Below are positions 7,400 to 16,788 of a stretch of DNA of 64,000 bases, in pieces. The DNA comes from Sphingosinicella sp041916975 (lineage in GTDB: Bacteria; Pseudomonadota; Alphaproteobacteria; Sphingomonadales; Sphingomonadaceae). The notes below the pieces were generated by a model that saw only the letters and a list, made by a program, of their open reading frames with translations, made no database searches and was not told the DNA's origin. Within the stretch, counting starts at the first letter, position 1. The number at the start of each line of letters is the position of its first letter. The position numbers and the translations under genes are program-made. The stretch covers positions 3,534,001 through 3,598,000 of the forward strand of contig NZ_JAYRYK010000001.1 of assembly GCF_041916975.1 (NCBI RefSeq), read 5' to 3'.

Positions 7400-9168
7400 T
7401 ACGCTCGATCCTGATCGCAAACCGTGGTGAGATCGCCGTGCGTATCATCGCCGCGGCAAGAACACTCGGTATCCGCACTGTCGCTGTCTACAGCGAGGCA
7501 GACGTTGGCGCGCTCCACGTACGCTTGGCGGATATGGCGCTGCCTATCGGGCCGGCGAATGTGCGGCAGAGCTATCTCAATATCGAAGCGGTGGTCGCCG
7601 CCGCACTCGAAAGCGGCGCCGAAGCGGTTCATCCCGGCTACGGCTTTCTCAGTGAGAATGCGGATTTCGCGCGCGCCGTCACGGAGGCCGGCCTGATCTT
7701 CATCGGCCCCGATGCCGACGCCATTGCCACGATGAGCGACAAGGTTGCGGCCCGTAAGGCAGCGATCGCAGCCGGTGTTCCCGTGCTGCCGGGATCGGAC
7801 GGGGCTGTCTCAAGCGCGGACGACGCCCACGCGATCGCACGCGAGATCGGCTATCCGATTGCGGTCAAAGCTTCGTTCGGCGGCGGCGGTCGCGGCATCC
7901 GCGTGGCGACGAATGCCGATGACCTCGAAGCCGCCATGGCGGCTGCGGGGCGCGAGGCGGGCGCGGCGTTCGGCAGGTCGGAGATTTTCCTCGAATCCTT
8001 CCTCATGCGCCCGCGCCATGTCGAGGTTCAGATCCTCGGTGATCGGCACGGCAACGTCATTCACCTCGGCGACCGCGATTGCACCGTGCAACGTCGGCAT
8101 CAGAAGATGATCGAAGAGGCGCCCGCGCCGGATTTGCCGGTGGAAATGCGCTCGGCAATGCAGGCGGCGGCGGTCGCGCTCTGCCGGTCCGTAAACTATA
8201 CGGGTGCGGGTACGGTGGAATTCCTGGTAGACAGGCAGTCGGACCGTTTCGCCTTCCTTGAAATGAACACGCGCCTTCAGGTCGAGCACGGGGTTACTGA
8301 GCTTGTCACCGGCGTTGATCTTGTCGAAGCGCAGATCCGTGTCGCGGCGGGGGATGCGCTCGGCATTCAACAGGATGATGTTCGCATCTCAGGCCACGCC
8401 ATACAGGCGCGGATTTCGGCGGAGGATTGCACGGACGATTTCCGTCCTGCGCCGGGCCGCATCACCGATCTTTCCGTACCGCTCGCCCCTTGGACACGCG
8501 CCGATTTCGGTGTTGCGCGCGGGGATAGCGTTCAGCCGCATTACGATTCGATGATCGGCAAGCTGCTCGCATGGGGACCGGATCGGGAAAAGGCCCGGAT
8601 CCGGCTTCATGGTGCGCTCGGTCGCTTGCGCATCGCAGGTGTCCCTACGACCGCGCCCTATGCGGCGGCAGTGCTTGAGGAAGAGGATTTCAGGTCGGTC
8701 CGTCATTTCACGGGATCGGTCGAGCAGGACTGGGCGATCACGCTTCCCCTCCACACGGAAAGCGCAGTCAATATCGAGGAGGATGAGGTTGTGACGTCGC
8801 GCCTGACCGAACGAGAAGTGAAGCTTGCGGGCGCCGCGAACCGGTTGGTTTCCGTGTTCGGTCACGCGCAACCATCGCCGCCCCGCGTCTCGCAAAGCCC
8901 GCGCGCCGCGCGCGCCGGGGCGGCAGTCGGCAGCGGCGCGTCGGCAACGGCAGGCGCAGTCGTCTCCCCGATGGACGGCATGGTGCTGCAGGTCCCCGTC
9001 GCGGTCGGCGACACGGTCGAGCGCGGCGCGACGGTGCTGGTCCTCGAGGCGATGAAGATGGAGGTCGTGGTCGCCGCGCCCCACGGTGGCGTGGTGCGTG
9101 TCCTTACCTGCCGCCCGAATGAAGCCGTGTCGAAGGGCCAGATGCTGGTCGAGATCGAGGCCGTCTAG
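7396..9168 (+). CDS. Acyl-CoA carboxylase, biotin carboxylase/BCCP (alpha) subunit
   Basis: A 590-residue ATP-dependent biotin carboxylase fused to a biotin carrier domain. It starts with the typical ILIANRGEIAVRI, has the ATP-grasp glycine loop KASFGGGGRGIRV (about 156-168), the active-site block EMNTRLQVEH (about 290) and a C-terminal EAMKMEV motif with biotinyl Lys554. The family usually reads EHPVTE after that block; here it is EHGVTE (codon GGG), a substitution at a conserved position. It is shorter than PCC/MCC alpha chains (about 660-680), mainly between biotin carboxylase and carrier, so the BT domain that docks the beta subunit looks reduced. Last gene of the operon. Confidence 0.92.
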   Translation: MIRSILIANRGEIAVRIIAAARTLGIRTVAVYSEADVGALHVRLADMALPIGPANVRQSYLNIEAVVAAALESGAEAVHPGYGFLSENADFARAVTEAGLIFIGPDADAIATMSDKVAARKAAIAAGVPVLPGSDGAVSSADDAHAIAREIGYPIAVKASFGGGGRGIRVATNADDLEAAMAAAGREAGAAFGRSEIFLESFLMRPRHVEVQILGDRHGNVIHLGDRDCTVQRRHQKMIEEAPAPDLPVEMRSAMQAAAVALCRSVNYTGAGTVEFLVDRQSDRFAFLEMNTRLQVEHGVTELVTGVDLVEAQIRVAAGDALGIQQDDVRISGHAIQARISAEDCTDDFRPAPGRITDLSVPLAPWTRADFGVARGDSVQPHYDSMIGKLLAWGPDREKARIRLHGALGRLRIAGVPTTAPYAAAVLEEEDFRSVRHFTGSVEQDWAITLPLHTESAVNIEEDEVVTSRLTEREVKLAGAANRLVSVFGHAQPSPPRVSQSPRAARAGAAVGSGASATAGAVVSPMDGMVLQVPVAVGDTVERGATVLVLEAMKMEVVVAAPHGGVVRVLTCRPNEAVSKGQMLVEIEAV

Positions 9169-10322
9169 CGGAGAATTTTCCCGAAGGCGCGATACTCATC
9201 GACCAACTGCTGCGGCGTCTCCGACGGCAGGAAGTGCCCGCCTTCAGGAAGCACCGACCAGCGGACGAGATTGGTTTTCCGTTCCGCGATCTGGCGCGGC
9301 ATCAGGAACAGTTCGCGCGGCGCGACCGCAAAGGCGGTGGGGACGTCGATCACGCGCTCCCGGTCGTGCAGCGGCGCCCAGCGTTCCGGGCCGTGCGCAG
9401 CATAGAGCCGCATCGACGTTCCGATCGTGCGCGTGAACCAGTAGAGCGACGCCGTCGTGCACAGGAAGTCGCGTCCGAAAACCCGTTCGACATCTCCGTT
9501 GCAGTCGCTCCAGTTCCGCCGCCGCTCCCAGATCCAGGCGGCGAGTCCGGCAGGCGAATCCTCAAAGGCATAGGCCAAAGTCTGCGCGCTGCGCCGATGC
9601 GCGAGAATATGTCCGTCCGATACGGCCTGCGCCTCTCGGTTCCGCTCGCGCATCCAGTGTTCGGAGGCGTCGAAGTCGGAAGGCCGCACGGTTCCCCGGT
9701 TGACACCCGGCAGCATCGGAAGCGTCAGGTGCACGCCCGCGACCCGGCGCGGGTGGGCGTGCCCCAGTTCGGCCGTCACGAGCGAGCCCCAATCGCCTCC
9801 CCCCGCCATGAAACGGTCATGGCCGAGCCCGCCCATCAGGCGCACCCAGAGCGCTGCAATGTCCCGAACGCCGATGTCCGTCTTTCGCAGCGGCGCTGAA
9901 AAGCCGAACCCGGGGAGCGAGGGGACGATCACATCGAACGCGTCGTTGGCGGACCCTCCATAAGCAGCAGGATCGCTCAGCGGGCCGATCAGGTCGCGCC
10001 AGTCCCAGAACGTCCACGGCCATCCATGCGTCAGGATGATGGGAAGAGGGGCGGGGCCTTTACCTTTCGCGTGAACGTAGTGGATGGGAACGCCGTCGAT
10101 TTCCGTTCGGTGGTGCGGCAGGCGGTTGATCGCCGTCTCTTCGGCGCGCCAGTCGTAGTCGTCGGCCCAGTAGGCCAGCATGTCTTTCAGCCAGCCCCTC
10201 TCGACCCCGAAACGCCAATCGGCGTTGGCGAAGTCGTCCGCAAGCCGCACCGCGCGCAGCCGCGCTTTCAGGTCGCGCACGTCGGTTTCCGGAATCTCCA
10301 CCCGGAAAGGCGTGTCATCCAT
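9165..10322 (-). CDS. Epoxide hydrolase, microsomal type
   Basis: A 385-residue alpha/beta hydrolase with the N-terminal EHN domain (about 4-110) of microsomal-type and juvenile-hormone-type epoxide hydrolases. It has the HGWP oxyanion motif (99-102), nucleophile Asp177 in GGGDWGS, and a catalytic His at about 363 in EGGHF. It opens an epoxide to a trans-diol. Its stop is convergent with the biotin carboxylase stop, the two TAGs sharing CTAG at 9165-9168. Its start overlaps the SDR gene upstream by 8 nt, so it is the last gene of a three-gene minus-strand operon starting at 12110. It is a plausible partner of the P450 encoded nearby. Confidence 0.9.
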   Translation of the reverse strand: MDDTPFRVEIPETDVRDLKARLRAVRLADDFANADWRFGVERGWLKDMLAYWADDYDWRAEETAINRLPHHRTEIDGVPIHYVHAKGKGPAPLPIILTHGWPWTFWDWRDLIGPLSDPAAYGGSANDAFDVIVPSLPGFGFSAPLRKTDIGVRDIAALWVRLMGGLGHDRFMAGGGDWGSLVTAELGHAHPRRVAGVHLTLPMLPGVNRGTVRPSDFDASEHWMRERNREAQAVSDGHILAHRRSAQTLAYAFEDSPAGLAAWIWERRRNWSDCNGDVERVFGRDFLCTTASLYWFTRTIGTSMRLYAAHGPERWAPLHDRERVIDVPTAFAVAPRELFLMPRQIAERKTNLVRWSVLPEGGHFLPSETPQQLVDEYRAFGKILR

Positions 10323-11094
10323 TCTTTGAACGCCCGAGTGCCGCGCCGCTCAGTTGCATTGTGGTGAGACCCATGCCGCAGTCCACGTCCATATCGATTC
10401 CGGTGATCGCTGCCGCGCCCGGGCTGAGCAGGAAGAGGATCGTCGCAGCCACCTGGTCGGCCTCGGCGATGCGCCGCAGCGGCAGCGTCGAAGCCCGGGC
10501 TTCGCGCACGGCCGCGTCGGCATAGGCGGGCGCCATCGGCGTTGCCGTCGGTCCCGGCGACACGGCGTTGGCGCGAATCCCGAGCGGCCCCCACTCCAGC
10601 GCGATCTGCCGCACCAGCATGGAAAGTGCCGCCTTGCTTGGTGCATAGCCGCCAAGATTGGGAACCGGGTGGTGCGCCGCGGCCGATGATACGGCGACAA
10701 GACTGCCCCGGCTCGCCTTCAGATACGGAAAGGCGGCCTGCGCGAGCAGCAGGGTAGGGCGCACGTTCACCGCGAAAGCGCCTTCGAAATCGCCAAGCGG
10801 CAAATCGCTGAGCGGAGCGCCGTTCGCGATCGATCCCGCAGCGCTGACGATGGCGTCGATCCCGCCCAGCCGCGCGGCGGCTTCTTCCACTACCGAGACG
10901 GGGACGGCGGGGTCGGTAATGTCTCCGCCGATGCCGTGGGCCTCTGCGCCGCGCGCCTTCAGCGTGTGCAGGTTCGCTTCGCGGCGCTCGGCATTGCGGT
11001 CAACGATCAGCAGCCGCGCGCCCGGCGCGGCGGCAAGCGCCAGGGCCGTGGCCCAGCCTATGCCGCTGCCTGCGCCGGTCACGATTGCGCGCAT
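10315..11094 (-). CDS. SDR family oxidoreductase
   Basis: A 259-residue classical short-chain dehydrogenase. It has the cofactor motif GAGSGIG (about 7-13), an acidic residue after beta-2 (LLIVDRN, suggesting NAD preference), catalytic Ser in VAVSSAA and YAPSK for Tyr/Lys. The post-catalytic SPGPTATPM is typical. It is the middle gene of the minus-strand operon with a medium-chain reductase (1-nt junction at 11094) and the epoxide hydrolase (8-nt overlap). It probably oxidises a secondary alcohol such as a diol. The substrate is not determinable. Confidence 0.9.
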   Translation of the reverse strand: MRAIVTGAGSGIGWATALALAAAPGARLLIVDRNAERREANLHTLKARGAEAHGIGGDITDPAVPVSVVEEAAARLGGIDAIVSAAGSIANGAPLSDLPLGDFEGAFAVNVRPTLLLAQAAFPYLKASRGSLVAVSSAAAHHPVPNLGGYAPSKAALSMLVRQIALEWGPLGIRANAVSPGPTATPMAPAYADAAVREARASTLPLRRIAEADQVAATILFLLSPGAAAITGIDMDVDCGMGLTTMQLSGAALGRSKNG

Positions 11095-12110
11095 CAGTCG
11101 TTGCCCGGCATCTCGATGACCACCTTACCGAAATGATGCCCGTTTTCCAGGTAGAGCAGTGCGTCTTTCGCGTCGGCAAAGGGGAAGCACTTGTCGATAA
11201 CGGGCTCCAGCTTGTGCGTGGAGATGAAATCCAGCATCGCGCCGAAATCCGCCGGGCTTCCCATCGCCGTTCCAATCACCGCGGCGTGGCGCAGAAACAG
11301 ATCGGGCGCTGAGACCGTGAAGTTCGGGCCGCCGGTCGATCCGTAGAGAACCACGCGCGCGCCCATCGCGAGCGCGCGTCCGTAGCCGGCGAAGGCGGAG
11401 GCCGGCGCACCGTCGAACACCATGTTGATCGCCCCGGCCGTCTTGCGAAGGCTCTTGCCCCAGCTTTCATCGCGGTAGTTGAACGCGCCGTCCGCCCCGT
11501 GCGCGGTTGCAGCCTCCAGCGTCGTATCGGAACCGCTTGTCACGAAAACGCGCGCGCCGAGCGCCTTGGCAAAGATCAGGGCGAATGTCGCAACACCGCC
11601 GCCGATCCCCGTGATCAGCACGGTGTCGCCGCTCTTCACATTTCCCTTCACGGTCAAGCCTCGGAAAGCGGTCAGCGCGGCGACGGGCAAGGCCGCTGCC
11701 TGCACATGCGTAAGATGGGCGGGTTTCGTGAAGACGTTCTCCACCGGCACGCAGATCGTTTCGGTGATGGTGCCCGGCCCGGGCATGCCGAGCAGGCCGA
11801 ACCGGTCACTCGGGAACGCTTCGTTTTCGCCCCAATGCAGCCCGGGATAGAGAACGGTTTCGCGGCCGATCAGCGCGCCATCGACACCTTCGCCGACAGC
11901 GGTGACAACGCCCGAGCCGTCGGCGCCCAGAATCGTGGGAAGCGTCATCCCCGGATAAAGGCCACGCGAAATCCAAAGTTCCCGATGGTTCAGTGAGGCG
12001 GCGCGTAGTGCGACGGCCACTTCGCCGGCGCGGGGCGAGGGGGTTTCCATCTCTTGGATCGCTGCCGATGCAGGCCCGTCGGCCGAAGTGAGCAAAAGTG
12101 CCTTCACCAA
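11094..12110 (-). CDS. Medium-chain (quinone-type) reductase/dehydrogenase
   Basis: A 338-residue MDR protein. The N-terminal GroES-like half contains SLNHRELWISRGLYP and ILGADGSGVV. The Rossmann half has GIGGGVAT (about 168-175) for NAD(P)H. There is no four-Cys structural zinc loop where zinc alcohol dehydrogenases have one (the region reads ENEAFPSDRFGLLG), so it is closer to the quinone/enone reductase branch. First gene of a three-gene operon; the acyl-CoA ligase operon diverges from it across the perfect palindrome at 12182-12199. It may reduce an alpha,beta-unsaturated ketone intermediate. Confidence 0.88.
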   Translation of the reverse strand: MVKALLLTSADGPASAAIQEMETPSPRAGEVAVALRAASLNHRELWISRGLYPGMTLPTILGADGSGVVTAVGEGVDGALIGRETVLYPGLHWGENEAFPSDRFGLLGMPGPGTITETICVPVENVFTKPAHLTHVQAAALPVAALTAFRGLTVKGNVKSGDTVLITGIGGGVATFALIFAKALGARVFVTSGSDTTLEAATAHGADGAFNYRDESWGKSLRKTAGAINMVFDGAPASAFAGYGRALAMGARVVLYGSTGGPNFTVSAPDLFLRHAAVIGTAMGSPADFGAMLDFISTHKLEPVIDKCFPFADAKDALLYLENGHHFGKVVIEMPGND

Positions 12111-12181
12111 AGATTCTCCCGTGCTTCGGGCGCTCGTATCTGCGCCATTTCCGTGGCAACCTACCGCAAAGCCGCCTTCTA

Positions 12182-12199
12182 ATCAAACAACTGTTTGAT
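12182..12199. promoter_or_regulatory. TetR-2 operator, site 2 (perfect dyad)
   Basis: ATCAAACA-AC-TGTTTGAT is an 8-2-8 perfect inverted repeat. It lies between the divergent medium-chain reductase (start 12110) and acyl-CoA ligase (start 12275) genes, 72-76 bp from each. It is the most symmetric of the six related sites and defines the half-site ATCAAACA. One bound dimer could control both operons. Confidence 0.72.
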
Positions 12200-12274
12200 C
12201 AATAAACGAGTTGAAACGCGCTTCGTTATGGGCAAGTATGCCGCGGAGAAAAGAAAAGGGAGGGTCGTTAGACC

Positions 12275-13930
12275 ATGAGCGCTGCCGATGCGCCGCCGGT
12301 TCCGGGACTGAAGACAATCGCGGCGCTCCTCAGGGAGAAAGCGGCGGCGATTCCCGATGATATCTACGGAATATTTCCCGATCGCGAGATTTCGTTCGGC
12401 GAGCTTGATGCCGAAGCGCGGCGCATTGCCAAGGGGTTGATCGCGCTCGGTGTGCGTCCCGGCGATCATGTTGCCACGTTGATGCCGAATCACGCCCATT
12501 GGGTGTTCGCCTATTTTGGGGCGCTTTATGCCGGCGCGACGGTCGTTGCGCTCAACGCCCGGTACAAGCGGCACGAACTCGACTACACGATCAACCACAG
12601 CCGCTCGCGCGTGTTGATGACGACGGACGCCATCGAAGATTACGTCGATTTCGCTGGCCTGCTTACAGATCTGTATCCGGATGTCGCGGCGCAGAAGGAT
12701 GTCACCTCGATCCAGTTGAAGGGCGCGCCGGAGCTCCGCTCGCTCGTCCTGTTTGGGCAGGCCCGGACGGACGGTTTCCTGTCGCTGCAGAGCCTTGTCG
12801 ATGCAGGCGCTGCGGTCCCGGATTCGGACGTTGATGCGGCGATGGCAGCAGTCGGGCCTGAAGACCCGGCAGCGATCATCTACACGTCGGGTACGACATC
12901 CAATCCAAAAGGGTGCGTCCTCACACACGGCAGCCTGCAAAGAAGCTGGTATACATTTGCCGAAATCGTCGATCTGAAGCGCGGTCAGCGCGTCTGGATG
13001 CCAATGCCGTTCTTCCACACGGGTGGAATCGGCCCGATGACCGCGTATCTCGCGCGCGGCGCGGCATTCGTGACTCAGCCGCACTTCAATCCCGACGGTG
13101 TGATCGCCCTGATGGAAAAATACCGGATCGATCATCTCTATCCGGGCTTTCCGCAGATGTCGCTCACCGTGCTCCAGCATCCACGGTTCTCGAAAGAGCG
13201 CTTTTCGCACGTTCGGTCCCTGCTCAACGTCGGCCCGCCGGCAATGCAGCGACAGATCGAAAATCTGCTGCCGGATGGCGCGGTTGTGCTGAACCTTTTC
13301 GGCATGACGGAAGGTTCGGGTATCGTGACCTTCACGCCCATGGATGCGTCGTTCGATTTGCGTGCGACGAGCAGCGGAAAGGCGCCCGCCCACACCGAGG
13401 TCAGGATCGTGGACCCGGAAAGCGGGGAAGTCTGCGGACCCGATCGGTCCGGCGAGATTCAGTTTCGCGGTGGTGGTGCCCTGAAGGAATATTATCGCGA
13501 CCCGGAGGCGACCGCTGCCACGATCCTGCCCGGCGGCTGGGTACGAACCGGTGATCGCGGCAAGATGGATGGCGATGGTTATCTGTATTTCCTGGGCCGC
13601 CTGAAGGACATGTTGAAGGTCGGCGGAGAGAATGTTGCTGCGGCGGAGATCGAGTTCTTCCTGAACCAGCACCCAGACGTGAAAATGGTGCAGGTTATCG
13701 GCGGGGCGGATGCGCGTCTTGGCGAAGTGCCCGTCGCCTTTGTCGAACGCGTGCCGGGCGGCACGGTCACGGCCGAAGAGCTCATCGAAATGTGCCGGGG
13801 TGAGATCGCGAAGTGGAAGATTCCGCGTGATGTGGTCTTCGTCACCGAATGGCCAATGTCCACGACCAAGGTCCAGAAATTCCGGCTCAGGGATATGCTT
13901 CCCGAACGCTTTCGGAGTGATGCGGCATGA
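12275..13930 (+). CDS. Acyl-CoA ligase (AMP-forming)
   Basis: A 551-residue class I adenylate-forming enzyme. It shows the P-loop-like YTSGTTSNPKGCVLTHGS (about 208-225), the aromatic and acetyl motif FGMTEGSG (about 344), TGDRGKMDGDG (hinge Asp) and a C-terminal lysine region (TTKVQKFRLR). The N-terminal layout resembles the FadD3/cyclohexanecarboxylate-CoA ligase group rather than long-chain FadD. It converts a carboxylic acid to its CoA thioester and so should open the pathway encoded in this regulon. It overlaps the next SDR by 4 nt (ATGA) and heads the operon 12275-16749 under operator site 2. Confidence 0.92.
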   Translation: MSAADAPPVPGLKTIAALLREKAAAIPDDIYGIFPDREISFGELDAEARRIAKGLIALGVRPGDHVATLMPNHAHWVFAYFGALYAGATVVALNARYKRHELDYTINHSRSRVLMTTDAIEDYVDFAGLLTDLYPDVAAQKDVTSIQLKGAPELRSLVLFGQARTDGFLSLQSLVDAGAAVPDSDVDAAMAAVGPEDPAAIIYTSGTTSNPKGCVLTHGSLQRSWYTFAEIVDLKRGQRVWMPMPFFHTGGIGPMTAYLARGAAFVTQPHFNPDGVIALMEKYRIDHLYPGFPQMSLTVLQHPRFSKERFSHVRSLLNVGPPAMQRQIENLLPDGAVVLNLFGMTEGSGIVTFTPMDASFDLRATSSGKAPAHTEVRIVDPESGEVCGPDRSGEIQFRGGGALKEYYRDPEATAATILPGGWVRTGDRGKMDGDGYLYFLGRLKDMLKVGGENVAAAEIEFFLNQHPDVKMVQVIGGADARLGEVPVAFVERVPGGTVTAEELIEMCRGEIAKWKIPRDVVFVTEWPMSTTKVQKFRLRDMLPERFRSDAA

Positions 13931-14616
13931 GCGTGGCGATCGTTACGGGGTCTGCGGGCGGATTGGGTGCTGCCATCGTGCGGCGGCTACACGCCGATGG
14001 CTGGACCGTCGCCAGCGTTGATCTGGCAGAATCCGGGCCTGTTGAGGCCGCGCGGCACGACCGGGCGGACCTCACGGACCTTGGCGGTCTCGATGCGCTG
14101 GTGGACGGCGTCGAGGCAGGGCTCGGCCCTGTCTCGCTGCTTGTGAACAACGCCGCCTATTGGCGCCCGACACCGTTTTTCGAGCTTACGGCGGATCAGA
14201 TCCAGCGCACGCTCACGGTCAACGTCGCTGCTACGTTGTTGCTCTGCCAGGCAGTGGCGCGGCGCATGATTGCACATGGCGGCGGCGGTATCGTGAATGT
14301 CGCCTCGATCGCGGGGCGGCGCGGGTCGACCCAGGTCGATTACGGTGCGTCCAAGGCGGGCGTCATCAACCTAACGGCGACACTCGCGCGCGAACTTGCC
14401 GCGCACGGTATCCGTGTGAACGCTGTCGCACCTGCGCTCATCGACGCGGGCATGGGCGATCGGCTGCCGCCGCACGTGAAGGAAGCGTATCTGGCGCAAA
14501 CACCGCTAAAGCGCGGAGCGCGGCCCGAAGAAATCGCCAATGTAGTCGCCTTTCTCGCCAGCGAAGAAGCGTCCTACGTCACCGGCGAGACAATCGATGT
14601 CCACGGCGGGCTTTGA
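13927..14616 (+). CDS. SDR family oxidoreductase
   Basis: A short classical SDR of 229 residues. The cofactor motif GSAGGLG is at about 7-13, followed by VDLAESG (Asp after beta-2, NAD-type). It also has NNAAYW, catalytic Ser in VNVASIAG and YGASK. The C-terminal TGETIDVHGGL is the usual SDR ending. It is coupled to the acyl-CoA ligase by ATGA and followed 16 nt later by the P450. It may oxidise the alcohol made by the P450, or a hydroxyacyl-CoA. Confidence 0.9.
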   Translation: MSVAIVTGSAGGLGAAIVRRLHADGWTVASVDLAESGPVEAARHDRADLTDLGGLDALVDGVEAGLGPVSLLVNNAAYWRPTPFFELTADQIQRTLTVNVAATLLLCQAVARRMIAHGGGGIVNVASIAGRRGSTQVDYGASKAGVINLTATLARELAAHGIRVNAVAPALIDAGMGDRLPPHVKEAYLAQTPLKRGARPEEIANVVAFLASEEASYVTGETIDVHGGL

Positions 14617-14632
14617 AACAAAGGGAGGTCGT

Positions 14633-15877
14633 ATGTCTGCATCGGCGGAGTTGCTGAAAGAGGCTCGTGCCTGCCCGGCGCATGAAACCATCGTCGGTTT
14701 CACCGATACCGATCCGTTTCCCTTTTACGAGCGGATGCGCGCGCAGGGTTCGCCAGTGTGGGATGCGAAAGCCAATGCGTGGCTGGTGCTCGATTTCGAT
14801 CAGTGTGCCGCGGCGGAGAAGGACGAGAGCCATTTTGCGAACGCCTATGTCTTCGCGGACGATCTCGTGAAGGAAATCAAGGGCGGCGGCGCGAACATCA
14901 CGATCAGCCGCGACGAAGAGCACAACAAACTGAGGCGCTTCCATCTCAAGCTGCTGTCTCCGGCAAGCGTTGAGCGCTTTCGCGAGCCGCATGTGCGCCC
15001 TATCATCGATTTTGCGCTTCGGCGGCTTGAAGGCCGGACAGAAGCGGAGCTCGCGCAGGATTTCGCAGCGCAGATCCCCCCGCGCGTGATCTGCTCGCTG
15101 CTCGGGATGCCTTATGAAGACGATGCCATGATGGCGCGAATTCTCTTTCTCAACGAAGAAATCGTCAACTTCATCGCCTCGGGTTATCGCGACACGCAGC
15201 TTCGAGACCGTGCGCTTGCGGCCTCGCACGAGCTGAACGAGATGCTGCTCCCCTATATCCGGGCACGGCGGGATCGACCGCAGGACGATTTCATCAGCCG
15301 GGTGTGGCAAGAAGCGCCTGAAGCCGGGATCACACTTGATGAGGAAGGTGCGCTCGGCCTTTGCCGAGAGTTGTATTTCGCCGGCTCCGACACCACTGTG
15401 CATGGCATCGCGAATGCACTCTATCTGCTGCTCGTCGACGACGCGGCCATGGCGCGGGTGCGCGCGGATCGCGGAAAGCCGCTCGCCGCGCTCATCGAGG
15501 AGTCGCTGCGCCTTTTTAACGTCGTTCAATTCCGTCACCGGTTCTGCGTGGCCGACGCGCAGATCGGCGATGTGTCCATCCGCAAGGGCGAAATGATTAT
15601 TCTCGTCCATGCTGCAGCCAACCGGGACCCTGAAAAATACGGCTGTCCGCAGGCGATGGATCTCGATCGCCGGGCGCCGACGGATCATCTCGCCTTCGCG
15701 AAAGGCACGCGTTCCTGCGTCGGTTCGCAGCTTGCGCGCGTGGAAATGCGCGAAGCCATATCGGCGCTCCTGGACCGCTATCCGGCGCTTACGCTTGATC
15801 GTACCAGGGAAGCGCCTGCTTTCCGGCAGCTCTACATGCGCTCGATGGGGCCGCTCCACGCGCGGCTTGTCGCCTAA
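14633..15877 (+). CDS. Cytochrome P450
   Basis: A 414-residue soluble bacterial P450. The I-helix oxygen-activation motif is AGSDTT (about 252-257), the K-helix ExxR is ESLR (about 291-294), and the haem loop is FAKGTRSCVG with Cys362 as axial ligand. ATG 14633 was chosen because GGGAGG lies 5-10 nt upstream; the frame is open further back but has no better signal. Bacterial P450s of this type need a ferredoxin and a reductase, and none is encoded in the window. With the epoxide hydrolase, ligase and SDRs, it probably introduces a hydroxyl or epoxide into the substrate. The CYP family cannot be set by eye. Confidence 0.93.
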   Translation: MSASAELLKEARACPAHETIVGFTDTDPFPFYERMRAQGSPVWDAKANAWLVLDFDQCAAAEKDESHFANAYVFADDLVKEIKGGGANITISRDEEHNKLRRFHLKLLSPASVERFREPHVRPIIDFALRRLEGRTEAELAQDFAAQIPPRVICSLLGMPYEDDAMMARILFLNEEIVNFIASGYRDTQLRDRALAASHELNEMLLPYIRARRDRPQDDFISRVWQEAPEAGITLDEEGALGLCRELYFAGSDTTVHGIANALYLLLVDDAAMARVRADRGKPLAALIEESLRLFNVVQFRHRFCVADAQIGDVSIRKGEMIILVHAAANRDPEKYGCPQAMDLDRRAPTDHLAFAKGTRSCVGSQLARVEMREAISALLDRYPALTLDRTREAPAFRQLYMRSMGPLHARLVA

Positions 15878-15882
15878 GCGCC

Positions 15883-16749
15883 GTGGGGTCGGTATTGCGG
15901 CTGAGCGGGGCGGACGGCAACGCGATTGCAGCGGACTCCTTCGGGGAGCAGGGGAGGCCGCCCGTGCTTTTCCTCCACGGCGGCGGGCAGAGCCGATCGG
16001 CGTGGCGTGCCGCCGCGCGGGCGCTCGGGGACGAAGGCTATTACAGCATCTCTCTCGACCTGAGGGGGCATGGCGACAGCGACTGGGCGGCGGACGGAAA
16101 CTACGCCTTTGATCGGCATGTGGCCGATCTCGACACGATCATCGCCGGTCTTGGTCAGCCGGCGATCCTCGTTGGCGCGTCGCTCGGCGGTCATATCGCG
16201 CTGATCGCGGCGGCGAACCTGCCGCACCGTGTCCGCGCGCTCGCGCTTGCCGACGTCACGCCCTGGATCGACGAGACCGAGGCCGACACGCTGCGTGCTG
16301 CCATGCGCCGTGTCGCCGAGGGTTTCGATACGGTCGCCGAAGCGGCCGCTGCGGTGGACCGCCTTCGCGGCGTCGCTTCAAACGGCGACCCGGAGCGGCT
16401 GCGCGCGCACATGCGAGAGGAAAACGGCCGCCTGTATTGGCGCTGGGACCCTCGCTTCATCCAGGACGAGTTCGTGCGTCACGGCGGTGAAGGCGGCCTT
16501 TTCGCGGCTGCGGCCGCCAGGCTGCGTGTGCCCGCCCTGTTGATGCACGCCGAGTTCAGCACGGTCGTAAGCGAGGCGCAGGTCCTTAGATTTCAAGAAG
16601 TTGTGCCCGATCTGCACTGCGAACGCATCGCCGGGGTCGGCCACATGGTTTCCGGCGACGACAACGACGCCTATCTGCCCGCCCTGCGACGTTTCCTATC
16701 GTCGCAAGAGTCCCCCGCACCGTCTCGGTCGTTTCAGTCCCGCCCCTGA
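15883..16749 (+). CDS. Alpha/beta hydrolase
   Basis: A 288-residue alpha/beta-hydrolase-fold enzyme. It has the oxyanion HGGG (32-35), DLRGHGDSD, nucleophile Ser100 in GASLGG, and a catalytic His at about 254 in GVGHMV. A lid region lies around 125-190. It is probably an esterase or lactonase; a C-C hydrolase cannot be excluded. The proposed start is GTG 15883, five bases after the P450 stop, so it is the last gene of the ligase-SDR-P450 operon. The roughly 12 C-terminal residues (SPAPSRSFQSRP) look disordered. Confidence 0.85.
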   Translation: MGSVLRLSGADGNAIAADSFGEQGRPPVLFLHGGGQSRSAWRAAARALGDEGYYSISLDLRGHGDSDWAADGNYAFDRHVADLDTIIAGLGQPAILVGASLGGHIALIAAANLPHRVRALALADVTPWIDETEADTLRAAMRRVAEGFDTVAEAAAAVDRLRGVASNGDPERLRAHMREENGRLYWRWDPRFIQDEFVRHGGEGGLFAAAAARLRVPALLMHAEFSTVVSEAQVLRFQEVVPDLHCERIAGVGHMVSGDDNDAYLPALRRFLSSQESPAPSRSFQSRP

Positions 16750-16788
16750 CCCCTCCCGGCCCGCGCGCATGATCCTCACCTTTGTCGC

